Both the position numbers and the translations under genes were made by a program. Shown here in pieces: positions 40,401 to 48,071 of a stretch of 63,488 bases of DNA; positions within the stretch are counted from its first letter, which is position 1, and every line of letters begins with the position of its first letter. The DNA lies in assembly GCA_045113695.1 (NCBI GenBank), contig JBGUJG010000124.1, positions 1 through 63,488 of the forward strand, read 5' to 3'. The notes beneath the pieces were generated by a model that was not told the origin of the DNA, did no database searches, and saw nothing but the letters and a program-made list of their open reading frames with translations. The DNA is from UBA4246 sp045113695 (GTDB taxonomy: Bacteria > Bacillota > Clostridia > Christensenellales > Aristaeellaceae).

Positions 40401-40555
40401 AGTGTCGTGTCATCTATAAGAATGATTGATCCGCCTAACGGAATAGTGCTGAGATTGACAGTTCCGTGAACCTGTCTTTCTACAGCCATTGCACTCCCGC
40501 ACCACAGTGCTGCTATCAGCACCACTGCCAGCATGATCCACAGCTTCCGTTTCAT
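37406..40555 (-). CDS. Large secreted InlB-like repeat / BspA LRR surface protein
   Basis: 1049 residues. A signal peptide (about 1-24) precedes a region of about 340 residues with parallel-beta-helix-like repeats (NITISNTAVIQGNHC, NGNIYITEGLVRVV), then seven Listeria-Bacteroides-type repeats of about 65-70 residues, each with (S/P)G(S/T)GTM, LPxCxFxPP and a terminal A-x-W. A divergent eighth module follows, then a BspA LRR tail (TSIEAEAFSGISAEAVVIPS). No LPXTG or membrane anchor is seen. Its ATG overlaps the stop of the response-regulator gene, so it is coupled to it. It probably binds glycans or host surfaces. The part encoding about residues 25-290 has a lower GC content than the rest. Confidence 0.87.
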   Translation of the reverse strand: MKRKLWIMLAVVLIAALWCGSAMAVERQVHGTVNLSTIPLGGSIILIDDTTLVIDEDKIIESITGNYALTIQGSGNLTIHADNTPINVKSLNSTFSGTLTVRPNCDETFSTHPDLQTGQFIFQDYAIYAAENITISNTAVIQGNHCFCIYSNNGDIRLPGYIRVEDSETNYFMQSKKDIKAHSGNIYLYGSIVAGLIEAEQGNIYSEGTVDSSNIRADNGNIYITEGLVRVVSEKTQTEGLLYAKNDITQSGGTLVVNGQTGIIAGRHISLAGNSEIRTDITDHAPGVAVRSENGNITLSGTKKVYGNNAIEAPKGSVTLHGNLEVGVVNTSGEYAIFAKNAIQSDCTSIIKNGPFYGLNGYYYVTQFLPGSGTGTMPPKMCWQGAEITLPGCLFDAPENCRFKCWSNAAHPSLNAGDTVVINGDTNFYAKWERIPRTVTFSPGSGSGTMASLTVGQGEQLTLPACTFTPPSLPGTNYSFDRWKIGTSLYNPGSKVTITGNTTVTATWKSDTVLVEFLPNGGTGTMASPFLSKGDTYTLPENGFTPPAGKAFLYWNVSSYGKYLGSGAVITVMNDITVKPMWRNAVISFDPNGGTGTMAPVTMSDSMNGIYTFPACSFTPPANKTFNGWQIGNIIRMPGDTWTIYGDKVVKALWADKMYTVSFIHGNDSSGTMSTVQVKSGSVYTFPACTFTPPSGKVFRGWLLSGHVYHTGETITVTGNMQLYAEWQENPDNVYTLTFDGNGLTGSMPPISAKSGETVTLPECTFEVPATKRFLNWNLGIGSYMSPGAQIQINQNMTAKAHWENRAQYQVTFASVGGYQGELPAAQTVYYGYPAAEPEPLQREGYTFLGWFTRMTADEADRWDFSAPVTDYMTLYCGWQALPPVAHPISITTNGHGTAIAYDAYEGGNEISEATKNTWVYVTVTPDPGYEQQYGGLHWTTASGQSGYASLNRFTMPDEAIAVTVTFRPVRIGFILPASLTSIEAEAFSGISAEAVVIPSSVTSITGNPFAGSSVTTIYGYPGSAAETFTVHYPQYAFIPIDDEWMDGQ

Positions 40556-41226
40556 GTTCTATTTCCTCCTTTTGGTGTTCTGTTCTCGGTGCGGTCGTCC
40601 TCATGGACCACCAGCCCCAGGGCTTTGGCGTTTACCGCCAGGTCGATCCGGTTTTTATAGCCTGTTTTGACCAGCATGTTCTCAATGTGCCGCTTCACGG
40701 TATGCGGAGAAATGTTTAGTTTCTCCGCGATCTCCTCGTTGGTCAGGTTCCGGGTCAGTTCCCGCACGACCTCCAGTTCCCGCTCGGAAAAGTCGGTCTT
40801 TTCCGCATTCCCGAAGTCCGGGTTGGGCGGGCTGTCCGGGTAGACGCGCTCGCCGTCCATGGTGCGGTCCATGACCTCCGTCAAAGGGATATCCGAATAC
40901 TCCTTGAACCAGAAGCTGTCGATCCCCGCCTCCCGGGCTTCGCCGATCCACCGGGCTTCCGCCGTGGAGGTGGTCAGGATGATCTTTACCCCCGGGTTGT
41001 TCAGCCGGATGGTCTTAGCGCAGGTGAGGCCGTCCAGCCCGTACTTCATCATCACATCCAGGATCACCAGGTCCGCCGGATGCTCCGCGCAGTAGGCGAC
41101 TGCCTGCTCCGCGCTGGACAGGGAGGCCACCAGGTCGTACCGCCTGCTCATCTGCACCTCGATCTCAAAAAAGCTCCTGGCCACATACTGGTCGTCCGCG
41201 ACAACCACCCTGACTTTTTCACTCAA
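40552..41226 (-). CDS. LuxR/NarL-family response regulator
   Basis: 224 residues from the TTG at 41226, with GGAGGTG 6 bases upstream; the open frame continues further back but without a ribosome site. The receiver domain has VVVADDQYVARSFF (acidic pocket), DLVILDVMMKYGLDG with the phosphorylated Asp near residue 54, TTST and the Lys of SFWFKEYS; the C-terminal NarL HTH is DFSERELEVVRELTRNLTNE and TVKRHIENMLVKTGYKNRI. Its gene overlaps the surface-protein gene by 4 bases and lies downstream of two sensor genes, so it is their likely target and probably regulates the surface protein. Confidence 0.93.
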   Translation of the reverse strand: MSEKVRVVVADDQYVARSFFEIEVQMSRRYDLVASLSSAEQAVAYCAEHPADLVILDVMMKYGLDGLTCAKTIRLNNPGVKIILTTSTAEARWIGEAREAGIDSFWFKEYSDIPLTEVMDRTMDGERVYPDSPPNPDFGNAEKTDFSERELEVVRELTRNLTNEEIAEKLNISPHTVKRHIENMLVKTGYKNRIDLAVNAKALGLVVHEDDRTENRTPKGGNRT

Positions 41227-41280
41227 GCGCTTCACCTCCCGGGCGCTGCCTGACCTATCAAAAAATATGATGCCATGTTC

Positions 41281-41310
41281 ATTATACCTGATTTCACCCG
41301 GCCCTGTCAT
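41281..41310 (-). promoter_or_regulatory. Promoter of the response regulator gene
   Basis: Minus strand: ATGACA, 18 bases, TATAAT. A perfect inverted repeat ATGGGCCG-TC-CGGCCCAT (41309-41326) overlaps the upstream edge of the -35 box and is a candidate site for the regulator itself. Confidence 0.7.
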
Positions 41311-41356
41311 GGGCCGTCCGGCCCATTTTGAAACCTTTCGGTCTTTTTCTCCAAAA

Positions 41357-41395
41357 CACAAAACGCGGTCCCTGCCATCCGGTACAGGAACCGCG
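41357..41395 (-). terminator. Terminator after the histidine kinase gene
   Basis: Minus strand: CGCGGTTCCTG and CAGGGACCGCG pair (one G-T wobble) and are followed by TTTTGTGTTTT. It separates the sensor transcript from the response-regulator transcript. Confidence 0.82.
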
Positions 41396-41452
41396 CGGAA
41401 AAACATGTGAAGCTGCGCTGACAGCTTTTTTCTGATGAATACACAGCCCGGA

Positions 41453-42709
41453 TCAGGAAGGCGCCGGCAGCGGGACCGTGACCGTTATCCTGACCTCCGG
41501 AACACAGTCGATCCGCATGCTGCCGCCCTGGCGCTCGGTCAGCGCCCTCAGGGACGAAAGACCGCCGGTCTCCCGGACCGGTCCTTCCGGCGGCCTGCCG
41601 CTGCCGGTCAGAATGAAGGTATATCCATTATCCGTGCGGCGCACGTCCGCCTGAAGCCTGTCGCCTTCCGCGTGTTTCACCGTATTGGCGGCGCATTCCC
41701 GGACGGCGGCGGCCAGTACTGTGCGCGGGCCATCCTCCACAGGCGGGACGCCTGTCAAAGTGACTTTGACCCCGATGGCTTCCGCGGTCCCGAAGGCCTC
41801 CCTTAATGGATCGGCAGCCGTATCGTCCCCTTCATATTCGCGCAGCAGATAGGTGTTGGTATTTTTGAGCGCCTGCAGCAGCAGGTGTTCGTCGATGGAC
41901 GCCGGATCGTTCATATAATGCCGGCTTTCCAGCAGCACGCTGCCCAGCTCGTCGTGCACCGCCATCCGGGCAGCGAGCAGTTCCTGGGCAATGATGATCC
42001 GTTCCGCCTGGCTGTTGTAGATGTTCAGGCGCAGGTGAATATCACGGAGCTTCTTGTTTTTTGCTTTCAGATCAGCCAGCAGCCTTGCCTGTTCCGTGAT
42101 CCGCGTGGCGGTGAGCTGCATGACGGAACTGCCCGGCATTTCACCGGCGCTGATCTGCCACACGTCCTCCCCCGCGGTCACCTGTCCCTCGCCCAATACC
42201 GCCCGGAAGGCGTTGAGATCGGTGAGTATTCTGCCGGTCCGTGCCATGGAAAGGCGGTCCATCACCAGATTGCGGAAAAGCACCGTGCCGTCCGCCAAAC
42301 CGCAGGCGACCCCAACCGGAAGCAGGTCCATCGTCTGCTTGACGCTGTCCGGCGTGACATGACCGGCCCGGTAGCGGACGGTATCCCGCGCGGCACAGGC
42401 CAGGATGCCTGCCGTCACAAGCTCATAGAGCGCAAATGCTGACACCGGGAGGCCGCCGATGGCTGAAAGCCATCCCGGCTGCGCACTCACATCGCCCGGG
42501 ATTTTGAGATCCCAGCAGATTGCTGACATGCAGAACCAGAAGACCGCCGTACTGACTGCGAAGTGGACCAGCAGAAAAGCTTTGGCCCGGCGGCTCCGTC
42601 CGTCCCGGAGGGCGGCAAAATTCAGGGCCATATGCCCCGTCAAAAGCAGGAACAGCGCTGCCAGCAGGGGCTGCCGCCAGCAGCTGAAAATAGCCTCGTA
42701 AACTGTCAC
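41453..42709 (-). CDS. Sensor histidine kinase (HisKA_3 / NarX type)
   Basis: 418 residues. About four N-terminal membrane helices (1-115), a linker or PAS-like region (about 125-210), the HisKA_3 phosphoacceptor region MAVHDELGSVLLESRHY near residue 245 with the His in HDELG, and an ATPase domain with the N-box ECAANTVKHAEGDRLQ near 340 and the G-box GLSSLRALTERQGG near 390. It should pass phosphate to the LuxR-type regulator 227 bases downstream. Its ATG overlaps the previous sensor gene by 4 bases, so the two are made together. Confidence 0.9.
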   Translation of the reverse strand: MTVYEAIFSCWRQPLLAALFLLLTGHMALNFAALRDGRSRRAKAFLLVHFAVSTAVFWFCMSAICWDLKIPGDVSAQPGWLSAIGGLPVSAFALYELVTAGILACAARDTVRYRAGHVTPDSVKQTMDLLPVGVACGLADGTVLFRNLVMDRLSMARTGRILTDLNAFRAVLGEGQVTAGEDVWQISAGEMPGSSVMQLTATRITEQARLLADLKAKNKKLRDIHLRLNIYNSQAERIIIAQELLAARMAVHDELGSVLLESRHYMNDPASIDEHLLLQALKNTNTYLLREYEGDDTAADPLREAFGTAEAIGVKVTLTGVPPVEDGPRTVLAAAVRECAANTVKHAEGDRLQADVRRTDNGYTFILTGSGRPPEGPVRETGGLSSLRALTERQGGSMRIDCVPEVRITVTVPLPAPS

Positions 42710-44343
42710 GCCGTCCCACCGTCCTTCTGAGCGGATATCTCCATATAGAGGATGCCGTCTTCCTCCTTCATCCGCACAGGCAGCGGAAGGCCGGCTGTTT
42801 CCGGCGCCTGATCCGTTTCCGTTGCCAGAATGATGGCACCGTCTTTCCAGGACACCATCAGGGACGAGGCCCGGCCGATCAGCTGCTCGGCCACCGCCTC
42901 AAAAGCATCATACAGCGCAATGACATGGCCGGCGGGCAGGGACTGTTCCTCCGGCTGAAGTGCATCGGTTCTGAGCCCGGCCAGCGAAAGGTAGTTCGCG
43001 GATTCTTTGAGCGCCAGAAACAGATCCCGGGCGGTCAGGCTGTCCTTTTCCGCCGATAGCAGCATCAGGTTGGTTTTCCGCTTGATATAGGCGTTCAGTA
43101 CGGAGACAAAGGCCAGCTGGTCCCGGAAGGCCGGTGTGTCCGGCATCATCTGCTTCAGCAGCCCGCTGATGCGCTGCTGGCAGGGGTACATGATCTGAGC
43201 GATCTCGTGGTAGATGCGGTGGCGGGACCGGAGCCAGGCGTCCTTTTCCCGCTGCTCCGTCTCCGCCTGAATCAGGCTGTTTTCCGACTCAATGAGCCCA
43301 TTGGCCTCCTCCAGCCGCTCCTGCACGCGGCGCACCTCGCTTTCGTCCTCCGCCCAGAACGCATAGCCGCCGCGGATTTTCCGCCCGGAAAGCCGGAGAT
43401 CCGGTGTCAGATACACCGGGGACAAAAGAGAAGCCCGGAGCTGATCCGCTTCCGCCCGGAGCCCACTGCCGGACCTGTAAACCGGCTGAAGCGCCCTGTC
43501 CGTCACCAGCGCGGGGATCCGCAGCGTCCGGAAGAAGCCCGGATAATCCTCGTTATGGGGGATCATCCGGCCACGGATGCAGACCTCGAACACGCCCAGC
43601 ATCCCGAACATATGGATCTCGGGGTTGTTGTACATGCGGGGGAGCTGCGTCCCGTCAAACACCCGGACATGCAGCGTGAGCAGGACAAGCCACAGCCCCA
43701 CGACTGAAAGCAGCCAAGGCAGGGCGTTCCTGTGTTTCAGGCGGTTCTCCCTGAACAGGAGGATCAGCCCCGCCGCAAAGCTCAGGATCATCCACGCGTA
43801 GAGGGCGTAGAAAACGGGCCCAGCCGTATACGTGCCGGCATCCACCCGGAATTCGCTGAGCACACCCTTCGGCGCATACACCAGCCCGTGGAGATCGTTG
43901 GTCATGGCCAGCAGGGAGAGCAGACCCGGCGGGATCAGCAGCAGGGCCTCGTCCACCGGTCCTTCCCGGTTTCCCCTGCGGATGCACAGACAGGTCATCA
44001 GGAACAACGTGGGGATCAGCGTCATCGGCGCAAAGTACAGATAGACCGTGTACCGCTCCGAGGACGCTTCCACCGCAAAGCGGTATTTGAACACCCTGAG
44101 CAGCTGATACAGCACCATCAGCAGCACGGCCCCGATGAGCCTGTTCCTCGCCCGGGACGGCAGGAGCCTCGCCCGGACGGACTGGATCCAGTACAGCAGC
44201 AGGCCGGTATAGGCCAGGTAGTTGATGCTTGCCATCAGGGCTTCGAAAGCCGGCATGCCGCCGCGGGACAGCACGTTGGCCGCCCCCGCCAGCAGGAGAA
44301 CGGCGATGAAAAGAACAGTATTCCGTTTCGTCCTGTTCTCCAT
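42706..44343 (-). CDS. Seven-helix sensor protein resembling a histidine pseudokinase
   Basis: 545 residues. The N-terminal part (about 1-215) has seven hydrophobic helices like the 7TM_7/HisK_N-7TM sensors, followed by a PAS-like stretch (YPGFFRTLRIPALVTDRALQ near 275) and a coiled-coil or helical region. RIYHEIAQIMYPCQQRISGL near residue 385 resembles a HisKA_3 phosphoacceptor region with a possible His, but no N-box or G-box of an ATPase domain follows. It therefore cannot be an ordinary kinase and may sense a signal and modulate the partner kinase encoded next. AGGAGG is 6 bases before the ATG. Confidence 0.82.
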   Translation of the reverse strand: MENRTKRNTVLFIAVLLLAGAANVLSRGGMPAFEALMASINYLAYTGLLLYWIQSVRARLLPSRARNRLIGAVLLMVLYQLLRVFKYRFAVEASSERYTVYLYFAPMTLIPTLFLMTCLCIRRGNREGPVDEALLLIPPGLLSLLAMTNDLHGLVYAPKGVLSEFRVDAGTYTAGPVFYALYAWMILSFAAGLILLFRENRLKHRNALPWLLSVVGLWLVLLTLHVRVFDGTQLPRMYNNPEIHMFGMLGVFEVCIRGRMIPHNEDYPGFFRTLRIPALVTDRALQPVYRSGSGLRAEADQLRASLLSPVYLTPDLRLSGRKIRGGYAFWAEDESEVRRVQERLEEANGLIESENSLIQAETEQREKDAWLRSRHRIYHEIAQIMYPCQQRISGLLKQMMPDTPAFRDQLAFVSVLNAYIKRKTNLMLLSAEKDSLTARDLFLALKESANYLSLAGLRTDALQPEEQSLPAGHVIALYDAFEAVAEQLIGRASSLMVSWKDGAIILATETDQAPETAGLPLPVRMKEEDGILYMEISAQKDGGTA

Positions 44344-44506
44344 CGCTGTTCCTCCTGTCCTTTGGTATTCAGCTGTTCAGTCTTTGGGGACTGAATGATT
44401 TTCCTGCAGATTCATATCAGCCGCCAGATATTCTGCCGGACGCATTCCCTGCGGCGGCGGCAGGAACTCCCGTTCCCGGAAGCATACCTTCCGGAAGTCC
44501 TGTTTC

Positions 44507-44731
44507 TCAGAGCTTTCCTTCCGCCCTCGCTTTTTCCACCAGGGCCGAAAAATCCCCATAGTGCCATTCAGACGTAGGCTTTTCACAGTCAATGTCATGG
44601 AAAAAGCAGCTGGGAATCTCCTTCTGCCGCAGATTTTTCTGAATGCAGAGATTGCACCCCTGATCATGGTTGACCGGGTGGCAGGGACATTTGGTATCCG
44701 TGCAGGTGCAGTATTCTTTCGCGTTTTTCAT
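44507..44731 (-). CDS. Possible internal product: stand-alone DUF6485-like protein
   Basis: 74 residues in the same frame as the C-terminus of the nitroreductase fusion, starting MKNAKEYCTCTDTKC. The GGAGGAG ribosome site 8 bases before its ATG is as good as any in the window. Eight Cys and four His suggest metal binding. Whether it is really started internally cannot be told from the sequence. Confidence 0.4.
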   Translation of the reverse strand: MKNAKEYCTCTDTKCPCHPVNHDQGCNLCIQKNLRQKEIPSCFFHDIDCEKPTSEWHYGDFSALVEKARAEGKL

Positions 44732-45367
44732 TTTGATGTCTCCTCCGGCATCCTGCCTGTTCTCCCTCTCCTGTTCCGGGCCGCAGACCCAGGTGACCGG
44801 GTTCCCCGTCCGCACAGGTCCTTCTCTGACCGGCTGCCCGTCCGCCCCATATCCGAGGATCAGCCCGCCGGTAATCGTTTCCTCCCGCCGGAGGCCCAGG
44901 TTTTCCAGGTATATCCGGATCCTTTCATCCCCGTCCAGCCAGTGCAGCTGATTGATCCAGCAGGCGCCCAGGTCCAGGGCATTGGCCGCGATCATCATGT
45001 TTTCCAGAGCGCAGGCGCTGTCCGCCAAAGCGTTTCCGTAGCCCTTCCGGTTCGCCGTCACGATCAGCACAGGGGCGCCGTAGTGGAACACATAGCCGCC
45101 TTTTTTCGCCGCGCTGACCGCGTGGCGCAGGGAGATATAGGTCTCCGGCCCGGCTTCCATGGCGGCAAAGGCTTCCTGAACCATCACCGCCAACTCAGCC
45201 AGGACACCCTTCCGGGTAATGACGATCAGATGAGTGGTCCGGCTGTTGGAGCCGCTGGGCGCGGCCTGGCCGGCTTCAATGACCTTTTCGATCACAGCCC
45301 GCGGCGGGAGGTCTGCTCTCATCCTTCGGGTGCTTCTCCGGGTCATGATGGCTTGAATCGCATCCAT
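44507..45367 (-). CDS. Nitroreductase fused to a Cys-rich (DUF6485-like) domain
   Basis: 286 residues from the ATG at 45367 (AAGGAGG 6 bases upstream). Residues about 1-200 are a nitroreductase: MTRRSTRRMRADLPPRAVIE, AGQAAPSGSNSRTTHLIVI and the FMN-binding DLGACWINQLHWL. After a short charged linker, residues 213-286 form a separate Cys-rich unit (YCTCTDTKCPCHPVNHDQGC and NLCIQKNLRQKEIPSCFFH) of the DUF6485 kind, usually a stand-alone small protein. A strong GGAGGAG site lies 8 bases before the internal ATG at 44731, so the small protein may also be made on its own. Confidence 0.88.
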   Translation of the reverse strand: MDAIQAIMTRRSTRRMRADLPPRAVIEKVIEAGQAAPSGSNSRTTHLIVITRKGVLAELAVMVQEAFAAMEAGPETYISLRHAVSAAKKGGYVFHYGAPVLIVTANRKGYGNALADSACALENMMIAANALDLGACWINQLHWLDGDERIRIYLENLGLRREETITGGLILGYGADGQPVREGPVRTGNPVTWVCGPEQERENRQDAGGDIKMKNAKEYCTCTDTKCPCHPVNHDQGCNLCIQKNLRQKEIPSCFFHDIDCEKPTSEWHYGDFSALVEKARAEGKL

Positions 45368-45378
45368 ACACATCCTCC

Positions 45379-45538
45379 TTACGGCAGATCGCACAGGATC
45401 ACACAGAATCCCGGGTTATCAGCGTTGATGCCGGTTCCGGACATCTCTTCCGGTTTTTCTGTATCTTCCCGGCCAGAATCACCTGCGTCACGTCGCAAAA
45501 CATCCGGATCGTATCCGCCGTGACGAAAAACTTTGCAT
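45379..45538 (-). pseudogene. Possible small frameshifted gene upstream of the nitroreductase
   Basis: On the minus strand an open frame of about 51 codons (KVFRHGGYDPDVLRRDAGDS, then GREDTEKPEEMSGTGINADN and PGFCVILCDLP) ends in a TAA that overlaps the nitroreductase ribosome site, as a real operon member would. It has no start codon, but an ATG at 45538 with AGGAAG 5 bases upstream would be in frame if one base (C at 45535) were removed. It is either a recent frameshift, a base-calling error or chance. Confidence 0.3.
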
Positions 45539-45562
45539 CCGGACTTCCTGGCGTCTTTCCGG

Positions 45563-45886
45563 TCAGAGGATCCGGATCAGGATCATATAGCAGACGGTTC
45601 CGGAGATGATCGACAGGTACATGTTTCTGCGCACGGTCTGAAGGAGCACGACCAGCGCGCAGGCAGCAAGTTCCGGCGTGCCGTACGGGGACCGGCTGAG
45701 CTGCGTGTCCCGGAGACAGTAAATGACCAGGACTGTCATAATAGCCGGAGGGAGGGCTTTGCCCAGATAGCGTATCATCTTCGGCAAAGGTCTTCTGCCG
45801 AACAGAAGGAACGGAAAAGCGCGCAGCGCCCAGGTCACCGCGGCGATGACGCCGACCGCCGCAATGAGATACACTGTATCATTCAT
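45563..45886 (-). CDS. azlD: AzlD-type branched-chain amino acid exporter subunit
   Basis: 107 residues, three to four membrane helices; the start at 45886 has GGAGGGG 7 bases upstream. ALRAFPFLLFGRRPLPKMIR and YLGKALPPAIMTVLVIYCL are typical of AzlD. It works with AzlC as an exporter of branched-chain amino acids or analogues such as azaleucine. It overlaps azlC by 8 bases. Confidence 0.92.
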   Translation of the reverse strand: MNDTVYLIAAVGVIAAVTWALRAFPFLLFGRRPLPKMIRYLGKALPPAIMTVLVIYCLRDTQLSRSPYGTPELAACALVVLLQTVRRNMYLSIISGTVCYMILIRIL

Positions 45887-46574
45887 CCCCAAGCCCCTCC
45901 TTCCGTTCAACAGGCCCTCTCAGAAAGATCAGCCCCGCCAGACAGGTAAGCAGCGCTGGAATCAGGAAATATTCCTTCCCCAGCAGAAGCAGAAACCCAA
46001 CCGTGCTTACCGCCGCCGTCAGAAACGGCAGCCTGGAGCGGTGCTGACGCCACTGATTCACGACCACGACCAGGAAGAATGCCGTGGCTGAAAACTCAAT
46101 GCCCCGCATGTCGAACGGCAAGAAACGCCCGGCGCAGGCTCCGGCAAAACTGCCGAAGACCCAGTAGAGATGATTCAGCACGGCGATCAGGAAGGCCGCC
46201 CTGTCTTCGTCAAGGCCCTCATCATACCGGACTGAACAGAGGACGGAATAGGTTTCATCGGTCAGCGTCAGGATCATATAAGGGTATTTCCAGCCCATCC
46301 TGCGGAACTTTTCAATAAAGCCGATACCATAAAAAATATGCCGCGCGTTGATGAAAAAAGCCATGAACGCCAGGGAAAGGAGCGGCGTTCCGGACGTCAT
46401 CATGGGCACCATGACCAGCTGCATCGATCCGGCATAAATGAAAAGACTGGAAGCAGCCGTGAGCAGCACGCTGTAGCCTGCGTCGCTCATCAGGATCCCA
46501 AAGGCGGTCCCGATAAACAGATAGGTAAAAAAAATGGGAATCGTGTTTCTGACAGCAAAACGGAACTCTTTCAT
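45879..46574 (-). CDS. azlC: AzlC-type branched-chain amino acid exporter subunit
   Basis: 231 residues with about seven membrane helices. GTAFGILMSDAGYSVLLTAA, FIYAGSMQLVMVPMM and FFINARHIFYGIGFIEKF are the AzlC signatures. The start at 46574 overlaps the stop of the MATE gene (ATGA), and the ribosome site AGGGTGGG is weak, so translation probably depends on that coupling. Together with AzlD and the MATE exporter it suggests an export module. Confidence 0.92.
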   Translation of the reverse strand: MKEFRFAVRNTIPIFFTYLFIGTAFGILMSDAGYSVLLTAASSLFIYAGSMQLVMVPMMTSGTPLLSLAFMAFFINARHIFYGIGFIEKFRRMGWKYPYMILTLTDETYSVLCSVRYDEGLDEDRAAFLIAVLNHLYWVFGSFAGACAGRFLPFDMRGIEFSATAFFLVVVVNQWRQHRSRLPFLTAAVSTVGFLLLLGKEYFLIPALLTCLAGLIFLRGPVERKEGLGDE

Positions 46575-48010
46575 TGACCCACCCTGTTGCCTGAGGTCCC
46601 TGCTCCGCCGGGTTCTTCCGCAGATACGCAGACCGCGGCGGAAAGCCTCTGGTATGACGATGCCGGCGCAGGCTGCTGAACGGTCCGCAGCCTGCGGCAG
46701 CATCCGATGATGAGAAACACGCCGGCGCCGATCCACGCGGCAATCTCCGCCAGATAAACCCCCCAGGTGCCGATCAGCGCCGGAAGAAGCAGCGCAGCAC
46801 CCACCCGGAGCGCCAGCTCAATAAATCCGGAAAGCATCGGCCCGACCGTGTCTCCGAGGCCCTGCAGCGTGGAGCGGCAGATGAACAGCAGGTACAGCAT
46901 CGGCAGCCCCGCCGCCATGACCTTCAGGAAGTCGAACCCGAACGCCATGACCTGTTCCGAGATGCCGGCTTCTTCCCGGATCAGCAGGGACAGGAGCGGT
47001 CTGCCGAAACAGACCATGATCAGCCCGATCAGCAGGGACAGGGCAGAACCGATCTGCGCAGACCGGCGCAGGCCGAACCTGACCCGTTCTGTCTTTCCGG
47101 CGCCTATATTCTGCCCCGTATAGGTCCCCGCGGCATTTCCCAGGGCGGTGCCTGCCACCTCGATCAGTCCCTGGAACCTGCCCGCTGCATTATAGCCCGC
47201 CATAAAGATGAAGCCGAATGAATTGACAACGCCCTGCAGAATCAGGCCGCCGGCAGAAATGATCAGATTCTGGAAAGCGATCGGGGATCCCAGCTTCAAA
47301 AGCCTCCGAATCATCCGACGGTCCGGCCGGTAATCCTTTTTTCCGGGCTGAAGATCGGGAATTCTCCATACGGCCCGCAGGCAAATCACCATCGAGACAG
47401 TCTGGGCAATGACGGTCGCATAGGCGCCGCCGTTCGTTCCCAGCCCCAGCGATCCGACAAACCACCAGTCCAGCAGAAGATTGACGGCGGTGGAACAGAT
47501 CAGCGCCAGCAGGGGCGTTCTGCTGTTTCCCAGCGCATGCAGGAAGCCGCTGAAGCTGTTCAGGAGCATCACCACCGGAATGCCCGCGTAAATGATCCTC
47601 AGGTAGTTTTCCGTCATACCGATCGTTTCATCCGGGGAATTCATCCAGATCAGAACGGGATGCAGCATCAGCTGGCTGACGATTTCCAGCAGAATCGCCG
47701 CGCCGGCGGAAATCAGATAGCTCTGCGCGGCCGTCCTTTTCAGTTCCGCCATCCGTTTTCCGCCATAGCACTGCGCCGCACAGATGGAATACCCCTGCGC
47801 AAGCCCCATCGGCACGGACAGAACGGCCCAGTCAAGCCAGCCGGACGCCGAAACGGCTGTCAGGGCCGTGACGCCCAAAAGCCGCCCGATGATCAGAGAG
47901 TCTGCCAGGCTGTACAGCTGCTGCAGCATATTGCCGGCCAGGATCGGCAGCGCGAAAACCAGGATGAGCTTCACGGGGCTGCCGACGGTCATGTCCTTTG
48001 TCCGTGCCAA
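46571..48010 (-). CDS. MATE-family efflux transporter
   Basis: 479 residues from the TTG at 48010, which has AAGGAG 6 bases upstream; an ATG at 48031 is in frame with a weaker site. Two MatE domains with twelve helices: VKLILVFALPILAGNMLQQL, SLADSLIIGRLLGVTALTAV, and in the second half NLIISAGGLILQGVVNSFGF with AAGRFQGLIEVAGTALGNAA. By family it expels cationic drugs or metabolites in exchange for sodium or protons. The stop overlaps azlC; the upstream radical-SAM gene ends 61 bases before it. Confidence 0.93.
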   Translation of the reverse strand: MARTKDMTVGSPVKLILVFALPILAGNMLQQLYSLADSLIIGRLLGVTALTAVSASGWLDWAVLSVPMGLAQGYSICAAQCYGGKRMAELKRTAAQSYLISAGAAILLEIVSQLMLHPVLIWMNSPDETIGMTENYLRIIYAGIPVVMLLNSFSGFLHALGNSRTPLLALICSTAVNLLLDWWFVGSLGLGTNGGAYATVIAQTVSMVICLRAVWRIPDLQPGKKDYRPDRRMIRRLLKLGSPIAFQNLIISAGGLILQGVVNSFGFIFMAGYNAAGRFQGLIEVAGTALGNAAGTYTGQNIGAGKTERVRFGLRRSAQIGSALSLLIGLIMVCFGRPLLSLLIREEAGISEQVMAFGFDFLKVMAAGLPMLYLLFICRSTLQGLGDTVGPMLSGFIELALRVGAALLLPALIGTWGVYLAEIAAWIGAGVFLIIGCCRRLRTVQQPAPASSYQRLSAAVCVSAEEPGGAGTSGNRVGQ

Positions 48011-48071
48011 GGTGATCTCCTTTTCATGCAAAAGCGTCCTTGCCGGCAGTCAATCGTACAGGTCAAACCGC

